From contig CAWEXG010000001.1 of the NCBI GenBank assembly GCA_963812965.1, forward strand, positions 124,001-188,000: a stretch of DNA of 64,000 nt. The letters are read 5' to 3'. The notes below the pieces were generated by a model. The model was given only the letters and a program-made list of their open reading frames with translations, made no database searches and was not told where the DNA came from. This DNA is from DASXMT01 sp963812965. GTDB taxonomy: Bacteria; Actinomycetota; Acidimicrobiia; Acidimicrobiales; RAAP-2. Both the position numbers and the translations under genes were made by a program. Below are positions 17,130 to 25,570 of this stretch, piece by piece; position 1 is the first letter of the stretch, and every line of letters begins with the position of its first letter.

Positions 17130-17217
17130 GGAGGAGTGCGAGAGCGGCCGAATCGGCACGATTGGAAATCGTGTGTGGGGAAACTCACCGTGGGTTCAAA
17201 TCCCACCTCCTCCGCCA
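17130..17217 (+). tRNA. tRNA-Ser (GGA)
   Basis: The acceptor stem ggaggag pairs with ctcctcc. The anticodon loop ttggaaa gives GGA, reading UCC. A long variable arm typical of Ser tRNAs is present, the T-arm contains ggttcaaatcc, and CCA is encoded at 17215-17217. Confidence 0.97.
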
Positions 17218-17236
17218 CCATGAACACAGCTGCCAT

Positions 17237-17731
17237 ATGAACAGCGGGGCGCCGGACCACAGCCCCACGGGTGGTTTCGACGACGGCGCGGCCATGGCCG
17301 CTGCCCTCCAGGAGGCCGAGCACGCTGCCGACCACGGAGACGTGCCCGTCGGTGCAGTGGCCCTGGTTCACGGCAGCATCGTCGCAGCCCGCCACAACGA
17401 GCGAGAGCTGCGAGGAGATCCCACCGCGCACGCAGAGCTGTTGGTCCTGGCCGATGCCGCTGCGGCCCTGGGCACCCGGCGGCTCGACGAGGTGACCGTG
17501 GTCGTCACCTTGGAGCCGTGCCCGATGTGCGCCGGCGCGCTGGTGGCCGCACGCGTCGGCCGGCTGGTGTTCGGGGCTGCCGATCCCAAGGCGGGCGCCT
17601 GCGGTTCGCTCTACAACCTGTGTGCCGATCCTCGTCTCAACTATGAGCTCCCCGTCACAGCAGGGGTGCGGGCAGACGAGGCATCCGCACTGCTCACACA
17701 GTTCTTTCGCGCTCGCCGGAGCGACGACTAG
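17237..17731 (+). CDS. tadA: tRNA-specific adenosine deaminase
   Basis: TadA (164 aa) converts the wobble adenosine of tRNA-Arg(ACG) to inosine. The zinc deaminase motifs are DPTAHAELLVL (His65, catalytic Glu67) and LEPCPMCAGAL (Cys95, Cys98). GDVPVGAVALVHG and GSLYNLCADPRLNYELPV are typical TadA segments. The ATG at 17237 was chosen since the ORF otherwise runs back through tRNA-Ser. Its tRNA-Arg(ACG) substrate is encoded in this window at 33.4 kb. It is flanked by two tRNA-Ser genes. Confidence 0.95.
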   Translation: MNSGAPDHSPTGGFDDGAAMAAALQEAEHAADHGDVPVGAVALVHGSIVAARHNERELRGDPTAHAELLVLADAAAALGTRRLDEVTVVVTLEPCPMCAGALVAARVGRLVFGAADPKAGACGSLYNLCADPRLNYELPVTAGVRADEASALLTQFFRARRSDD

Positions 17732-17742
17732 CCTCTCGTCCC

Positions 17743-17828
17743 GGAGGAGTGCGAGAGCGGCCGAATCGGACGGTCTCGAAAACCGTTGTGCCCCCTGGGT
17801 ACCGTGGGTTCGAATCCCACCTCCTCCG
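17743..17828 (+). tRNA. tRNA-Ser (CGA)
   Basis: The acceptor stem ggaggag/ctcctcc is identical to the upstream tRNA-Ser. The anticodon loop ctcgaaa gives CGA, reading UCG. The long variable arm and the T-arm gggttcgaatccc are present. No CCA is encoded. Confidence 0.97.
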
Positions 17829-17888
17829 CTCAGATAATGACCGCTGCGTCATGTTGCCAAGAGGTCGGAGTCGGCATTCGGTTGCTCC

Positions 17889-17908
17889 GAGGCCAACTTC
17901 GGCCTCTT
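17889..17908 (+). terminator. candidate terminator after tRNA-Ser(CGA)
   Basis: A 6-bp G+C-rich hairpin (gaggcc-aacttc-ggcctc) lies 60 bp after the tRNA and is followed by ttgt. A second hairpin (gaacgc-tttcg-gcgttc, 17935-17951) lies close downstream. Confidence 0.4.
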
Positions 17909-18037
17909 GTCATCACACTGAGTCCCCGACCCGTGAACGCTTTCGGCGTTCGTAGTCCATGGAAGATGCGGCTCCACTGAGGCGCAACCGGATCCGTCGC
18001 CCAGTTCCATCTACCCAGAATGACACTTTCTCCGTGA

Positions 18038-18316
18038 ATGTCTTTGGTTCTATAGAGACGCCTTCTCCATGGATGTCTTTGGTTCTATAGCCCTTTTCTG
18101 GTAGATGTCTTTGGTTCTATAGGTTCCTTCCGGTAAATGTCTTTGGTTCCATAAGAAGTTATCTTCAGCTTCTTACCCACACCTTGCAGGTACTTTCTGT
18201 CAGTGGGTGCGAATGAGCTCGGCGCTGGGTGTGATCTGCCGGCAGAACGCCCTCGATCCAGATGCCGTTGGTTCTACAAGAGGTTTCTTCAATATCGGAT
18301 ATCTTTAGTTCTATGA
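18038..18316. repeat. array of six 18-bp direct repeats (iteron-like)
   Basis: Three exact copies of atgtctttggttctatag start at 18038, 18073 and 18105. A near copy ending ccataa starts at 18137, and two degenerate copies start at 18262 and 18299. The first four are spaced 35, 32 and 32 bp. The spacers are loosely alike (ctttctccgtga, ccttttctggtag, ccttccggtaa), so the true unit may be ~32 bp. The stretch has no gene, is richer in A+T than its surroundings and sits just upstream of a small HTH protein. Iterons or repeated regulator sites are possible readings. Confidence 0.8.
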
Positions 18317-18412
18317 GCCCGTCCCCTACGGGATAAAAAAACTTAATAGGGATCTAGATTTTTTAATCGGCATGCTTTACAATGCCCATAGTTACATTGC
18401 AGAACCAATATT

Positions 18413-18449
18413 GACGGGGAATGTAGACGGGGATTTAGACGGGGATTTC
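18413..18449. repeat. three short tandem repeats of gacgggga
   Basis: Three units beginning gacgggga start at 18413, 18426 and 18438 (12-13-bp spacing, consensus gacggggattta). They follow an A/T-rich stretch with A-run and T-run (18335-18365) and lie 110-145 bp before the HTH gene. Confidence 0.65.
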
Positions 18450-18502
18450 CGGGGGACACGGCTGGGTGTTCCCCGGAAAACTCTTCATAGATTCAGGGTA
18501 TT

Positions 18503-18528
18503 CGTGGGACAAATCCCACTACCTCCGC
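18503..18528 (+). repeat. tRNA-Ser 3'-end-like remnant (possible att duplication)
   Basis: The segments cgtggg, caaatcccac and cctccgc occur in the same order as in the T-arm/acceptor end of tRNA-Ser(GGA) (17190-17214), about 23 shared positions with one missing base. No other part of a tRNA is recognisable. It could be the far end of an element that inserted at a tRNA-Ser gene, or a decayed tRNA copy. Confidence 0.45.
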
Positions 18529-18558
18529 GCCGCGTTCCTAGACGGGGAGGGGATTACC

Positions 18559-18939
18559 ATGCTGGTAGCAGAACAAGAAGTACAGGCTCTTGAGGCAATC
18601 GAAGACCCCATCGAGAGGTCGACGGCGGCGCTCCACGCTATCGAGGAAGCACGGGTGCTGATGTCCGAGCTGGCCAAGGTCAGGTCTCGGTCCGTGGCAG
18701 ATGCGTCTCGTCGATATGGCGCCAGTAAGGCAGCCCGGCTGCTCGGGACCAGCCGTCACAACATGTACCGAGTTATCAGCAACGGACTGACGCCGGAAGA
18801 GCGGTCCTTGCGGGGTGCCGAGTGGGTGGCAATCCTCAGGTTCCCCCAAAGTTCAGAGCGTGGTAGTGCGATCGATGCGGACTCGAACGAGCTCGACGAT
18901 CAAAGCTCCGATGAGCTCGTCACAGAAACGGTGGCCTGA
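18559..18939 (+). CDS. small helix-turn-helix protein of unknown function
   Basis: This 126-aa protein starts at an ATG preceded by ggagggga. The N-terminal ~45 residues are helical and charged (VQALEAIEDPIERSTAALHA). Residues ~50-75 (ADASRRYGASKAARLLGTS and the following RHNMYRVIS) look like a helix-turn-helix of the type that follows tRNA- or resolvase-like DNA binders. The C-terminus is acidic and probably disordered. It lies directly downstream of the repeat arrays, so it may bind them, but that is inference. I do not recognise a named family. Confidence 0.55.
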   Translation: MLVAEQEVQALEAIEDPIERSTAALHAIEEARVLMSELAKVRSRSVADASRRYGASKAARLLGTSRHNMYRVISNGLTPEERSLRGAEWVAILRFPQSSERGSAIDADSNELDDQSSDELVTETVA

Positions 18940-18989
18940 GACGACGCTGGCTGATCGCCGACCCAGCCGTCTGATGCCTGTCATGGGCG

Positions 18990-19160
18990 ACGGAACGGTC
19001 GTGCTCTGGAAGTCGGCGAGCGGCCAGCGTCGAAAGTGGATACACGAGGAAGTGCTCGGGTACCACGTCAACGATCACCGTACAACTGAGGACGGATCCG
19101 TCAACGAGGCGCTCCCGTTGGACACACTGGACGTGTCCTTTGGAGTGTGCTTGGCCCCCT
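18990..19160 (-). pseudogene. decayed TetR-like N-terminal coding remnant
   Basis: On the minus strand a segment reads VQRERLVDG, matching the start of the better-preserved TetR remnant at 60.3 kb (VQRERLIDG). After that the frame breaks, and HTH-like residues appear in another frame (CIHFRRWPLADFQST). No intact reading frame exists. The similarity to the 60-kb locus at DNA level (gcgctcccgttggacac vs gcgttcccgctggacac) supports common origin. The call is tentative. Confidence 0.3.
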
Positions 19161-19187
19161 TTGCGCAGTCCCCGTGACGGATCGATA

Positions 19188-19227
19188 GTGTGGCCCCCGT
19201 CCGGGGTTAGGGGGCGGGGGTCCACAC
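19188..19227. repeat. large hairpin repeat, copy 1
   Basis: The arms gtgtggcccccg and cggggg-t-ccacac form a long inverted repeat around the loop tccggggttaggggg. The same loop and most of the stem recur at 60497-60533. It could terminate transcription or be the end of a mobile element. Confidence 0.7.
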
Positions 19228-19262
19228 GATTGTGATCCAGTTCTCCAGAACAATTGTGATCC
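19228..19262. mobile_element. possible IS-end remnant with repeated attgtgatcca
   Basis: The motif attgtgatcca occurs twice (about 19229 and 19252) separated by cagttctccagaaca. On the other strand this reads tggatcacaat, repeated. Multiple short terminal repeats of this style occur at ends of IS21-family elements. A related gatcacaatcgtgt occurs at 55995. No transposase gene is next to it, so at most an end remains. Confidence 0.35.
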
Positions 19263-19499
19263 ACTTCCCGGGCTGGCGATCTGGGCTCCTCTGGCGGTCT
19301 GGGTCCACCCCTCCTATTCGCTAGATCCCTCAACCGACGTTCCAGAGGAGCCGAGGCGAGGTGGGGCCGAGTCACGACACCCAGTGGACCAGCGCCCGGA
19401 ACAAAGGGGTCCTGGGCGGCAAGCTCACCCAACCACTGCACACGCAACTGGTTGTGCGTAGAGTGGGGCAACCCGGATCGACGAACGACGGAGGGGCAG

Positions 19500-19913
19500 A
19501 TGTTTGCAGAGCAATTCGGTGACGGCCAACTGGTCTACGGCTTCTTGTGGTTCTTCTTGTTCTTGATCGAGATCTGGTTGTTGATCTCGGTGTTCGTCGA
19601 CATCTTCCGGAGCGACGACCTGAAGGGCTGGGCCAAGGCCCTCTGGGTCCTCTTCGTGTTGGTCATCCCGCTGATCGGCATCCTTGTGTACTTCATCTTC
19701 CGAGGGAACAAGATGCGCGCCCATGCGGTTGCCGCTGCCGACCAACAGGAGCAGGCCTACGAGAGCTGGGTGCGGCAGGCAGCCGGTGGTGCGAACCCGG
19801 CAGATCAACTGGCCAAGCTGGCCGACCTGAAGGCGAAGGGCCACATCACCGACGAGGAGTACAACCGGCTCAAGGCGGGGATCATCGACACCCACGCCGC
19901 TCCTGCTCAGTGA
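19500..19913 (+). CDS. PLDc_N and SHOCT domain membrane protein
   Basis: This 137-aa protein has two N-terminal membrane segments (LVYGFLWFFLFLIEIWLLIS and LWVLFVLVIPLIGILVYFIF). The second ends in the FRGNKM-type turn typical of PLDc_N (phospholipase D-nuclease N-terminal) domains. The C-terminus, QLAKLADLKAKGHITDEEYN, is a SHOCT motif, a short oligomerisation element. Such proteins are common in actinobacteria with unknown function. The start is the ATG at 19500 after ggagggg. Confidence 0.8.
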   Translation: MFAEQFGDGQLVYGFLWFFLFLIEIWLLISVFVDIFRSDDLKGWAKALWVLFVLVIPLIGILVYFIFRGNKMRAHAVAAADQQEQAYESWVRQAAGGANPADQLAKLADLKAKGHITDEEYNRLKAGIIDTHAAPAQ

Positions 19914-20026
19914 TCGGCTGAACAGCTCGGCGACCGAGAACGGTTCGGCGGTGAAAAGCCGCCAAGAGCAGGAGGGACGGTCGCAAGCGGATGCCTACTG
20001 GCTGGTGGCAGTGGCGTGCGCGCCGC

Positions 20027-21076
20027 TCACGACGGCGTGACTTCGATCACCACCTTGACATCATCCGGCTTGCGGTCGAGAGCGTCCTGCCAGGAGTCGA
20101 GGGGTACCCGACGACTGACCAGCTTCGACAACCACCCTTGGTCGGCCTTGGCCAGCGCTGCCGCGGCAGCCTCATAGTGCCGGCGATTGGCGTTGACCGA
20201 GCCGACCACCGCTTCGTTCTCCAGCACCATGTTCCGGTTGAGCGTGCCGCCGTCGATGGAGATGGTGTGGCCGCCTGACGACACCCCGGTCAGACACACC
20301 ACGCCCCCGATCCCCACATGCTGCATGGCGTCGAGTACCAGGGAGTCCACCCCAGTGCACTCCATGACCACGTCGGGGTCCTTCACCGCATCGGCGATGG
20401 AGCCGGTGTGGTACGTGCCACCCAGCTCTGCCACCAGGTCCGGCTTCAGGCCGTCGGTCATCCGGTCGATGACGTGTACGTCAATCCCACGCTGGACGCC
20501 CAGCAGTGCCGCCAGCAGCCCGATGGGACCGGCACCGGTGACCACTGCCGTCTTCGGGTCCCAGTGCGCTCGCCCGCCGATACGGTCGACCTGCTCCCAC
20601 GCCTTGGCCACCACGCTGGTCGGCTCCAGCAGCACGCCCAGCATGCCGAGCTTGGGATCGACCTTGACCACGAACTTCGGTTGGATCCGGTACCGCTCGG
20701 ACAGGTAGCCGTCGTGCTGCTTAATGCCACGCTCGGTGTACTGGCCGTTCCGGCAGAAGTCCCACTCGTCCACCGCGCAGTTCGCACAGGGAACCGGGTC
20801 GGGACGGCGAACGATGCCCACGACGAGATCGCCCTTGGTGACCCCGCACCCGTCGGGTGCCTCGAGCACCTTGCCCAGGGATTCGTGTCCGAGGATCAGT
20901 CGCTCCCGTCCTGCCGGCGGCCACCCGTAGCTGCCGGAGAGAATCTCGATATCGGTGCCGCAGATGCCGACCCCCAGCGTCTGAACCAACACCGGGCCAT
21001 CGGACTCCGGCGGTTCGTCGACATCGTCGAGACGGGCGGAGTCCTTGGTCAGTGGGATGACGGTCAGTGCCTTCAT
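20027..21076 (-). CDS. glucose 1-dehydrogenase (zinc-dependent medium-chain dehydrogenase)
   Basis: This 349-aa protein resembles archaeal/bacterial glucose dehydrogenases that oxidise D-glucose to gluconolactone with NAD(P)+. The catalytic zinc site shows GICGTDIEI and LILGHESLG. A partial structural-lobe motif CANCAVDEWDFC is present. The coenzyme site is VVTGAGPIGLLAALLG followed by a VHVIDRM strand. GTLNRNMVLENEAVVGSVNANRRHY is characteristic of the glucose dehydrogenase branch. It sits just downstream of the GH15 gene on the same strand, so it may oxidise glucose that this hydrolase releases. Confidence 0.85.
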   Translation of the reverse strand: MKALTVIPLTKDSARLDDVDEPPESDGPVLVQTLGVGICGTDIEILSGSYGWPPAGRERLILGHESLGKVLEAPDGCGVTKGDLVVGIVRRPDPVPCANCAVDEWDFCRNGQYTERGIKQHDGYLSERYRIQPKFVVKVDPKLGMLGVLLEPTSVVAKAWEQVDRIGGRAHWDPKTAVVTGAGPIGLLAALLGVQRGIDVHVIDRMTDGLKPDLVAELGGTYHTGSIADAVKDPDVVMECTGVDSLVLDAMQHVGIGGVVCLTGVSSGGHTISIDGGTLNRNMVLENEAVVGSVNANRRHYEAAAAALAKADQGWLSKLVSRRVPLDSWQDALDRKPDDVKVVIEVTPS

Positions 21077-21148
21077 GTGCTTCCTCTCTCTGAGTCTCTA
21101 AGCTCCGAGCCGGGTACCCGAACCGGACGCATACCAGTGACCCGGCGC

Positions 21149-23148
21149 CTACGAACCGGCGTCCTTGGCCGCCGACGATCCTCCGGGGGAGGTCGACCCG
21201 CTCGCTGGTGCGGGAGTACGACCGCTCGTCCCATCCGCACCGGGTGCCGGTGTACCGGCTGCCGTGCGGCGGACCTTGCGATGCGCTTGCTGACCGAGCC
21301 GGTGCAGTCGACCTGCACCGCTCTTCGAGCGGGTCATGCCTCGACGAGTCTGAAGGATCGCGTCTGCCTCCATGAACGGCTTGACCTCACCGGCCAGTTT
21401 CGACGCCGAGTTCACCAGCGACACGTGCGAGAACGCTTGAGGGAAGTTGCCGACCAGCCGGCCGGCGACCGGGTCGTACTCCTCGGACAGGAGGCCGAGA
21501 TCGTTGCGAAGACCCAGTAAGCGATCGAACAGGGCACGGGCATCATGCTTCCGGTCGATCATGGACAGGCAGTCGGCCAACCAGAAGGAGCAGGCCAGGA
21601 ACGCTCCCTCCCGACCGCTCAGGCCGTCGACGTCACTGGCCTCGGCCGCCCGGTACCGCAACACGAAGCCGCCATCGACCAGCTCCCGCTCCACCGCCTC
21701 GATGGTCCCTTTTACCCGGGGATCTGTCGCCGGCAAGAACCCGACCAGCGGGATCATCAACAAGCTGGCGTCGAGGGCATCGGACCCGTAGTACTGGGTG
21801 AAGGAGCCTTTCTTGGCGTTGAAGCCCTCGGTGCAGACCTGGTCGTGGATCTCCTTCCGGATGGCCCGCCATCTGTCGAGAGGACCGTCCAACTTGGCGC
21901 GCTCCACGCTCTTGATAGCCCGGTCCACGGCCACCCAGGCCATCACCTTCGAGTGGGTGAAGTGGCGTTGAGGACCTCGGACCTCCCAGATCCCGTCGTC
22001 GGGCTGCCGCCAGCCGTCCTCGAGGAAGTTCATCAAGGCACACTGGAGATCCCACGCCGGGTCTTGGAACAAGTCTCCCGCCAGAGTCGCTTCGTACAGA
22101 GCCGACATGACCTCGCCGTAGACGTCCAGCTGGAACTGCCCCGATGCGGCGTTCCCGATGCGGACAGGGGAGGAATTCTCGTAACCCGGAAGCCAGTCGA
22201 CTTCCCACTCGTCGAGCCGGCGCTCGCCGGCGGCGCCGTACATGATCTGCAGCTGCGAAGGATCACCGGCGACGGCACGCATGAGCCAGTCGCGCCAGGC
22301 CATGGCCTCCTCGTAGAACCCACCCCGCATCAACGATTCGAGGGTCAGGGTGGCATCCCGTAGCCAGCAGAACCGGTAGTCCCAGTTCCGCGCTCCCCGA
22401 GGGCCTCGGGGAGGGACGTCGTTGCTGCGGCGACGATCCCGCCGGTCGGCTGGTAGGTCAGCGCCTTCAGGGTGATGAGCGAGCGCACCACCGCTTCACG
22501 ATCGCCACCCTCGTAGGTGCACTGGCTCACCCAGTCGTGCCACCAGGTCTCCGTGTCCTCGATGGTGTAGAGGGCCTCGACCGGCCGAGGCGGCTCTTCG
22601 CTGGCCGGGAACCACGCCAGGGAGAACGGGACCTGCTGCCCTTCGGAGACGGTGAACTCGGCCACCGTCGACATGTCCTCCCCATGGGTGTGGATCGGCG
22701 TCCACAGCGACAGGCCGTCAGGGCCGGCGATCGCGGTCAGGGTGCCGTCGAGGCGGCGAACCCAGGGGACGATCTGGCCGTAGCCGTACCGGATGGTCAG
22801 GTTCATCTTCATGGCCACCCGACCCCGAACACCTTCGACCAGACGGACGACCTCTGGATGTTGTTGGCGGATCGGCATGCAGTCGATGACCCGGACTGTT
22901 CCCTCGGGCATGACGAACTCCGACTCCAGGACGAGCGAGTCCCCCCGATAGCGGCGATGGGTGGCCAGGTGGGCACCTTCCGGCGCGATCTTCCAGTAGC
23001 CGTGGTCTTCGTTCCCCAGAAGCTTCGAGAAGCACGCCGCCGAATCGAACCGAGGCAGGCACAGCCAGTCGATGGAGCCGTCTCGCCCGACCACTGCAGC
23101 CGTATGCAAGTCGCCGATGATGCCGTAGTCCTCGATCGGGAGCGTCAC
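21149..23148 (-). pseudogene. GH15 glucoamylase/trehalase-like glycoside hydrolase, frameshifted
   Basis: The first frame (23148 to about 22398) gives the N-terminal beta domain: MTLPIEDYGIIGDLHTAAVV, DWLCLPRFDSAACFSKLL, ending TSLPEALG. The second frame resumes with GARNWDYRFCWLRDATLTLES and then MRGGFYEEAMAWRDWLMRAV, the (alpha/alpha)6 barrel, to 21149. The two halves join if one base is restored in the CCCC run at 22395-22398. The restored protein would be ~667 aa, normal for GH15, with a Gly/Ser/Pro-rich tail. Family members hydrolyse alpha-glucans or trehalose. The break is either a recent single-base deletion or a sequencing error; I favour error because both halves are otherwise intact. 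Confidence 0.85.
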
Positions 23149-23272
23149 GGCACCATGTTTAGACCATGTTCAGCCCGATGGAGAAGCACTTGCCGCACAC
23201 TGCGATCCGGCTGGCCTGCTGGTGTCGTGCGGCGGGCCCAGACCGCCTCTCCGCAGACCCGCTGATTGATGG

Positions 23273-24442
23273 CTAATTGGTACAGGGGCCGGTACTCACG
23301 GCGTTGGTGACGGACTCGGCCTGCTGCACCCGGGACAGCACGCCGGGCGAGGTCAAGGCGTAGCCCACGTCGGCATCGGTGGTGGACCGGGAGAACACGA
23401 TGCCGATCACGACGCCGTCGGGCATGATCAGTGGACCCCCGGAGTTACCCGGACGCACCACCGCCTGGATCTCGTACACGTCCCGAACGGTGAGCCCCTG
23501 CCCATAGATGTCCCGCCCCTCGGCCTCGAACTCCGCCATGACGCCGGCGGGACCGTAGGCGAATATGCCGCCTCCTGGATAACCGAGGATTGCCCCCTGG
23601 GTCAGGCGTGGGACCGTGCTCGGGTCGAGTCGAAGCGGTGGTTCGGGCAAGTCCTGGGTCCGCAGCACGGCCAGATCGAACGACGGATCGAACAGCACAA
23701 CAGTGGTGGCATGCGAACCAGCACTGTCCACGACGGTGGGGTGTGGGATACCCGCCACCACGTGAGCGTTGGTCACCACCAGACCGGGGGCCACCACGAA
23801 ACCGGAGCCTTCTTGGATCTGGTCACAACCGTCACCGACGATCTTGACCGTGGACGGCTCTCCGGCAGCCACCGCCGAGCTGACACTGGCGTTGTCGGGC
23901 AAGGGAACCGGGCCGGCAGAAGCGGGTGCCAGCTGTGCGAAGACAGGCGGAAATCCCTCCTGAGAGAGGAAGGTCTGCACCCGGGAGAACACCGAGGGTG
24001 GCGCAGGGAGCACGTCATCCAGGGACCGGATGATGGTGGAGTTGGCGATCACCGTGTTCAGACGCAGGTACGAGCTGTTGACCAACGTGCTGGCCACCAA
24101 CCACACAGCGAGCAGCGAGGCCACCACAGCCACCACCACCCCCAAGACCGAGTCGACAGGGCCGAGCTTCCCCCGATGCACGACATAGAACGAACGACCA
24201 CCCAGGATCCTGCCGGCCGTTCCCAGCACAACAGCGCTCCCCACCATGGTGACCAAGGCGACCGCGGTACGAGCCGACTGCGAATGCACCCAGTGCACCG
24301 TGACCGAGGCCAGCAGCGCGCCGAGGTACATCCCCAGCCAGAACCCGACGAAGGTCAAGGTCAGGAGCACTGCTCCGAGGCGCAGGCCTTCGACAGCAGC
24401 CACCACCACGACCACCAGGATCACCACATCGAGGATGTTCAT
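23273..24442 (-). CDS. MarP-like membrane serine protease (CvpA + trypsin-like domains)
   Basis: This 389-aa protein has four N-terminal membrane segments of the CvpA/colicin V production type (to about residue 120). A periplasmic linker and a chymotrypsin-fold protease follow. The catalytic triad is visible: His226 (VTNAHVVAG), Asp255 (DPSFDLAVL) and Ser333 (RPGNSGGPL). Cys205 and a Cys near the C-terminus could form the disulfide known for mycobacterial MarP. MarP enzymes support acid and oxidative stress resistance. The architecture makes this a confident family call; the physiological substrate is unknown. Confidence 0.92.
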   Translation of the reverse strand: MNILDVVILVVVVVAAVEGLRLGAVLLTLTFVGFWLGMYLGALLASVTVHWVHSQSARTAVALVTMVGSAVVLGTAGRILGGRSFYVVHRGKLGPVDSVLGVVVAVVASLLAVWLVASTLVNSSYLRLNTVIANSTIIRSLDDVLPAPPSVFSRVQTFLSQEGFPPVFAQLAPASAGPVPLPDNASVSSAVAAGEPSTVKIVGDGCDQIQEGSGFVVAPGLVVTNAHVVAGIPHPTVVDSAGSHATTVVLFDPSFDLAVLRTQDLPEPPLRLDPSTVPRLTQGAILGYPGGGIFAYGPAGVMAEFEAEGRDIYGQGLTVRDVYEIQAVVRPGNSGGPLIMPDGVVIGIVFSRSTTDADVGYALTSPGVLSRVQQAESVTNAVSTGPCTN

Positions 24443-24748
24443 CGATCAGTGGCACGGGCCAAGAGGCCCAACGGAGTGGCGGTCGAAGCTCGCCATCCCC
24501 TGGTCTGCGCATCGCGGCGTTGTCGTCGTCCGTGCAATCCAGTACGCCCTTCTCCGCCTTCCGCTGTGCCAGAGACCCAACGGTAGACGGATGCTGCAGA
24601 CCGCATGACGGCAATTCCCCAGAAAATTCGCCGGACGTGTAAAGATCACTGGCGGAACGGTCGATGACCGAGTCCACAGACCCGTCATGGTTGTTCACCC
24701 CACGAACCCTCGTGGCTACTTCTACAGAAAAGATTCGGGAGATACGCG
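24443..24748. promoter_or_regulatory. divergent intergenic region, no gene seen
   Basis: This 306-bp stretch lies between the divergent MarP-like and RDD protein genes and must contain both promoters. A ribosome binding site (cgggag) precedes the RDD start. I see no supported small gene or palindrome. Confidence 0.4.
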
Positions 24749-25456
24749 ATGACCGACCAAACGCCGTCAGATCCCAGCGATCAGTCACCCTCCAGCCAGG
24801 CACCTCCTCCGCCACCTCCCGGTCAGGCGCCACCCCCTCCGCCACCTGGGTACAGTCCCCCGGCTCCACCCTCGGCTACTCCCGCGCCGCCTCCTTACGC
24901 CCAGACGCCCCCAGCCGCTCCTGCCTACAGTCAGGCACCCCCGGCCGGCAGCCCTTACGCCCAACAGCCTCAGGCCGGCGCTCCCTACGGGTACGTGCCC
25001 GCTCCCGTCGACAGTCTGGGACGCCCACTCGCCGACTGGTGGCAACGTGCAGTGGCCATCATTATCGACAGCGTCCTCCTGGCCATCGTCTTCACAATCC
25101 TTCGGGCCATCTTTGGCGGCAACAACAACGGGACCTCAGGTCATACGTCGACGGGGCATGCGATCGTCGCCGAGCTCATCTCCATCGTCATCAGCCTGGG
25201 GTACTTCGCGCTCCTGGATGGAGGGCAGAAGGGGCAGACCATCGGAAAGATGGCCATGGGAATTGCCACCCGGGACATCGCCACCGGCGGCAGCATCGGC
25301 CCCGCCCGCGGTCTTCTGCGCCGGTTCATCTACGAGATCCTGTTCATCGCTTTCGTCATCCCAGGCATCATCAACGTCCTCTCCCCACTGTGGGACAAGC
25401 GACGGCAGGCGTGGCACGACAAGGCTGCCTCTTCGGACGTCATCAAAGTCAGATGA
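24749..25456 (+). CDS. RDD family membrane protein with proline-rich N-terminus
   Basis: This 235-aa protein begins with ~85 residues rich in Pro, Ala, Gln and Tyr (PPPPPPGQAPPPPPPG), then an RDD domain: LGRPLADWWQRAVAIIIDSV with the RDD-type Arg-Asp pattern. Three hydrophobic segments follow (VLLAIVFTILRAIFGG; IVAELISIVISLGYFALLDG; FIYEILFIAFVIPGIINVL). GQTIGKMAMGI is the conserved RDD motif. It is an integral membrane protein; related proteins have been linked to ion transport. It precedes the Ser/Thr kinase gene on the same strand, and such Pro-rich tails are often signalling or scaffolding regions. Confidence 0.85.
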   Translation: MTDQTPSDPSDQSPSSQAPPPPPPGQAPPPPPPGYSPPAPPSATPAPPPYAQTPPAAPAYSQAPPAGSPYAQQPQAGAPYGYVPAPVDSLGRPLADWWQRAVAIIIDSVLLAIVFTILRAIFGGNNNGTSGHTSTGHAIVAELISIVISLGYFALLDGGQKGQTIGKMAMGIATRDIATGGSIGPARGLLRRFIYEILFIAFVIPGIINVLSPLWDKRRQAWHDKAASSDVIKVR

Positions 25457-25570
25457 CAACCTGACGAACGTCACGAACAGATGAGGAGCTGACCAGCTCC
25501 CTCATTCGCCCTGTCTCTCCAGCAGGCCCCTAAGATTCTCTACGCGGCAACTGCAGAATTGGGAGCTGAC

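Noticed and set aside
18038..18316. Direct repeats considered as a CRISPR array
   Set aside because: Repeats are 18 bp with 14-17-bp similar spacers, and no cas genes are present.
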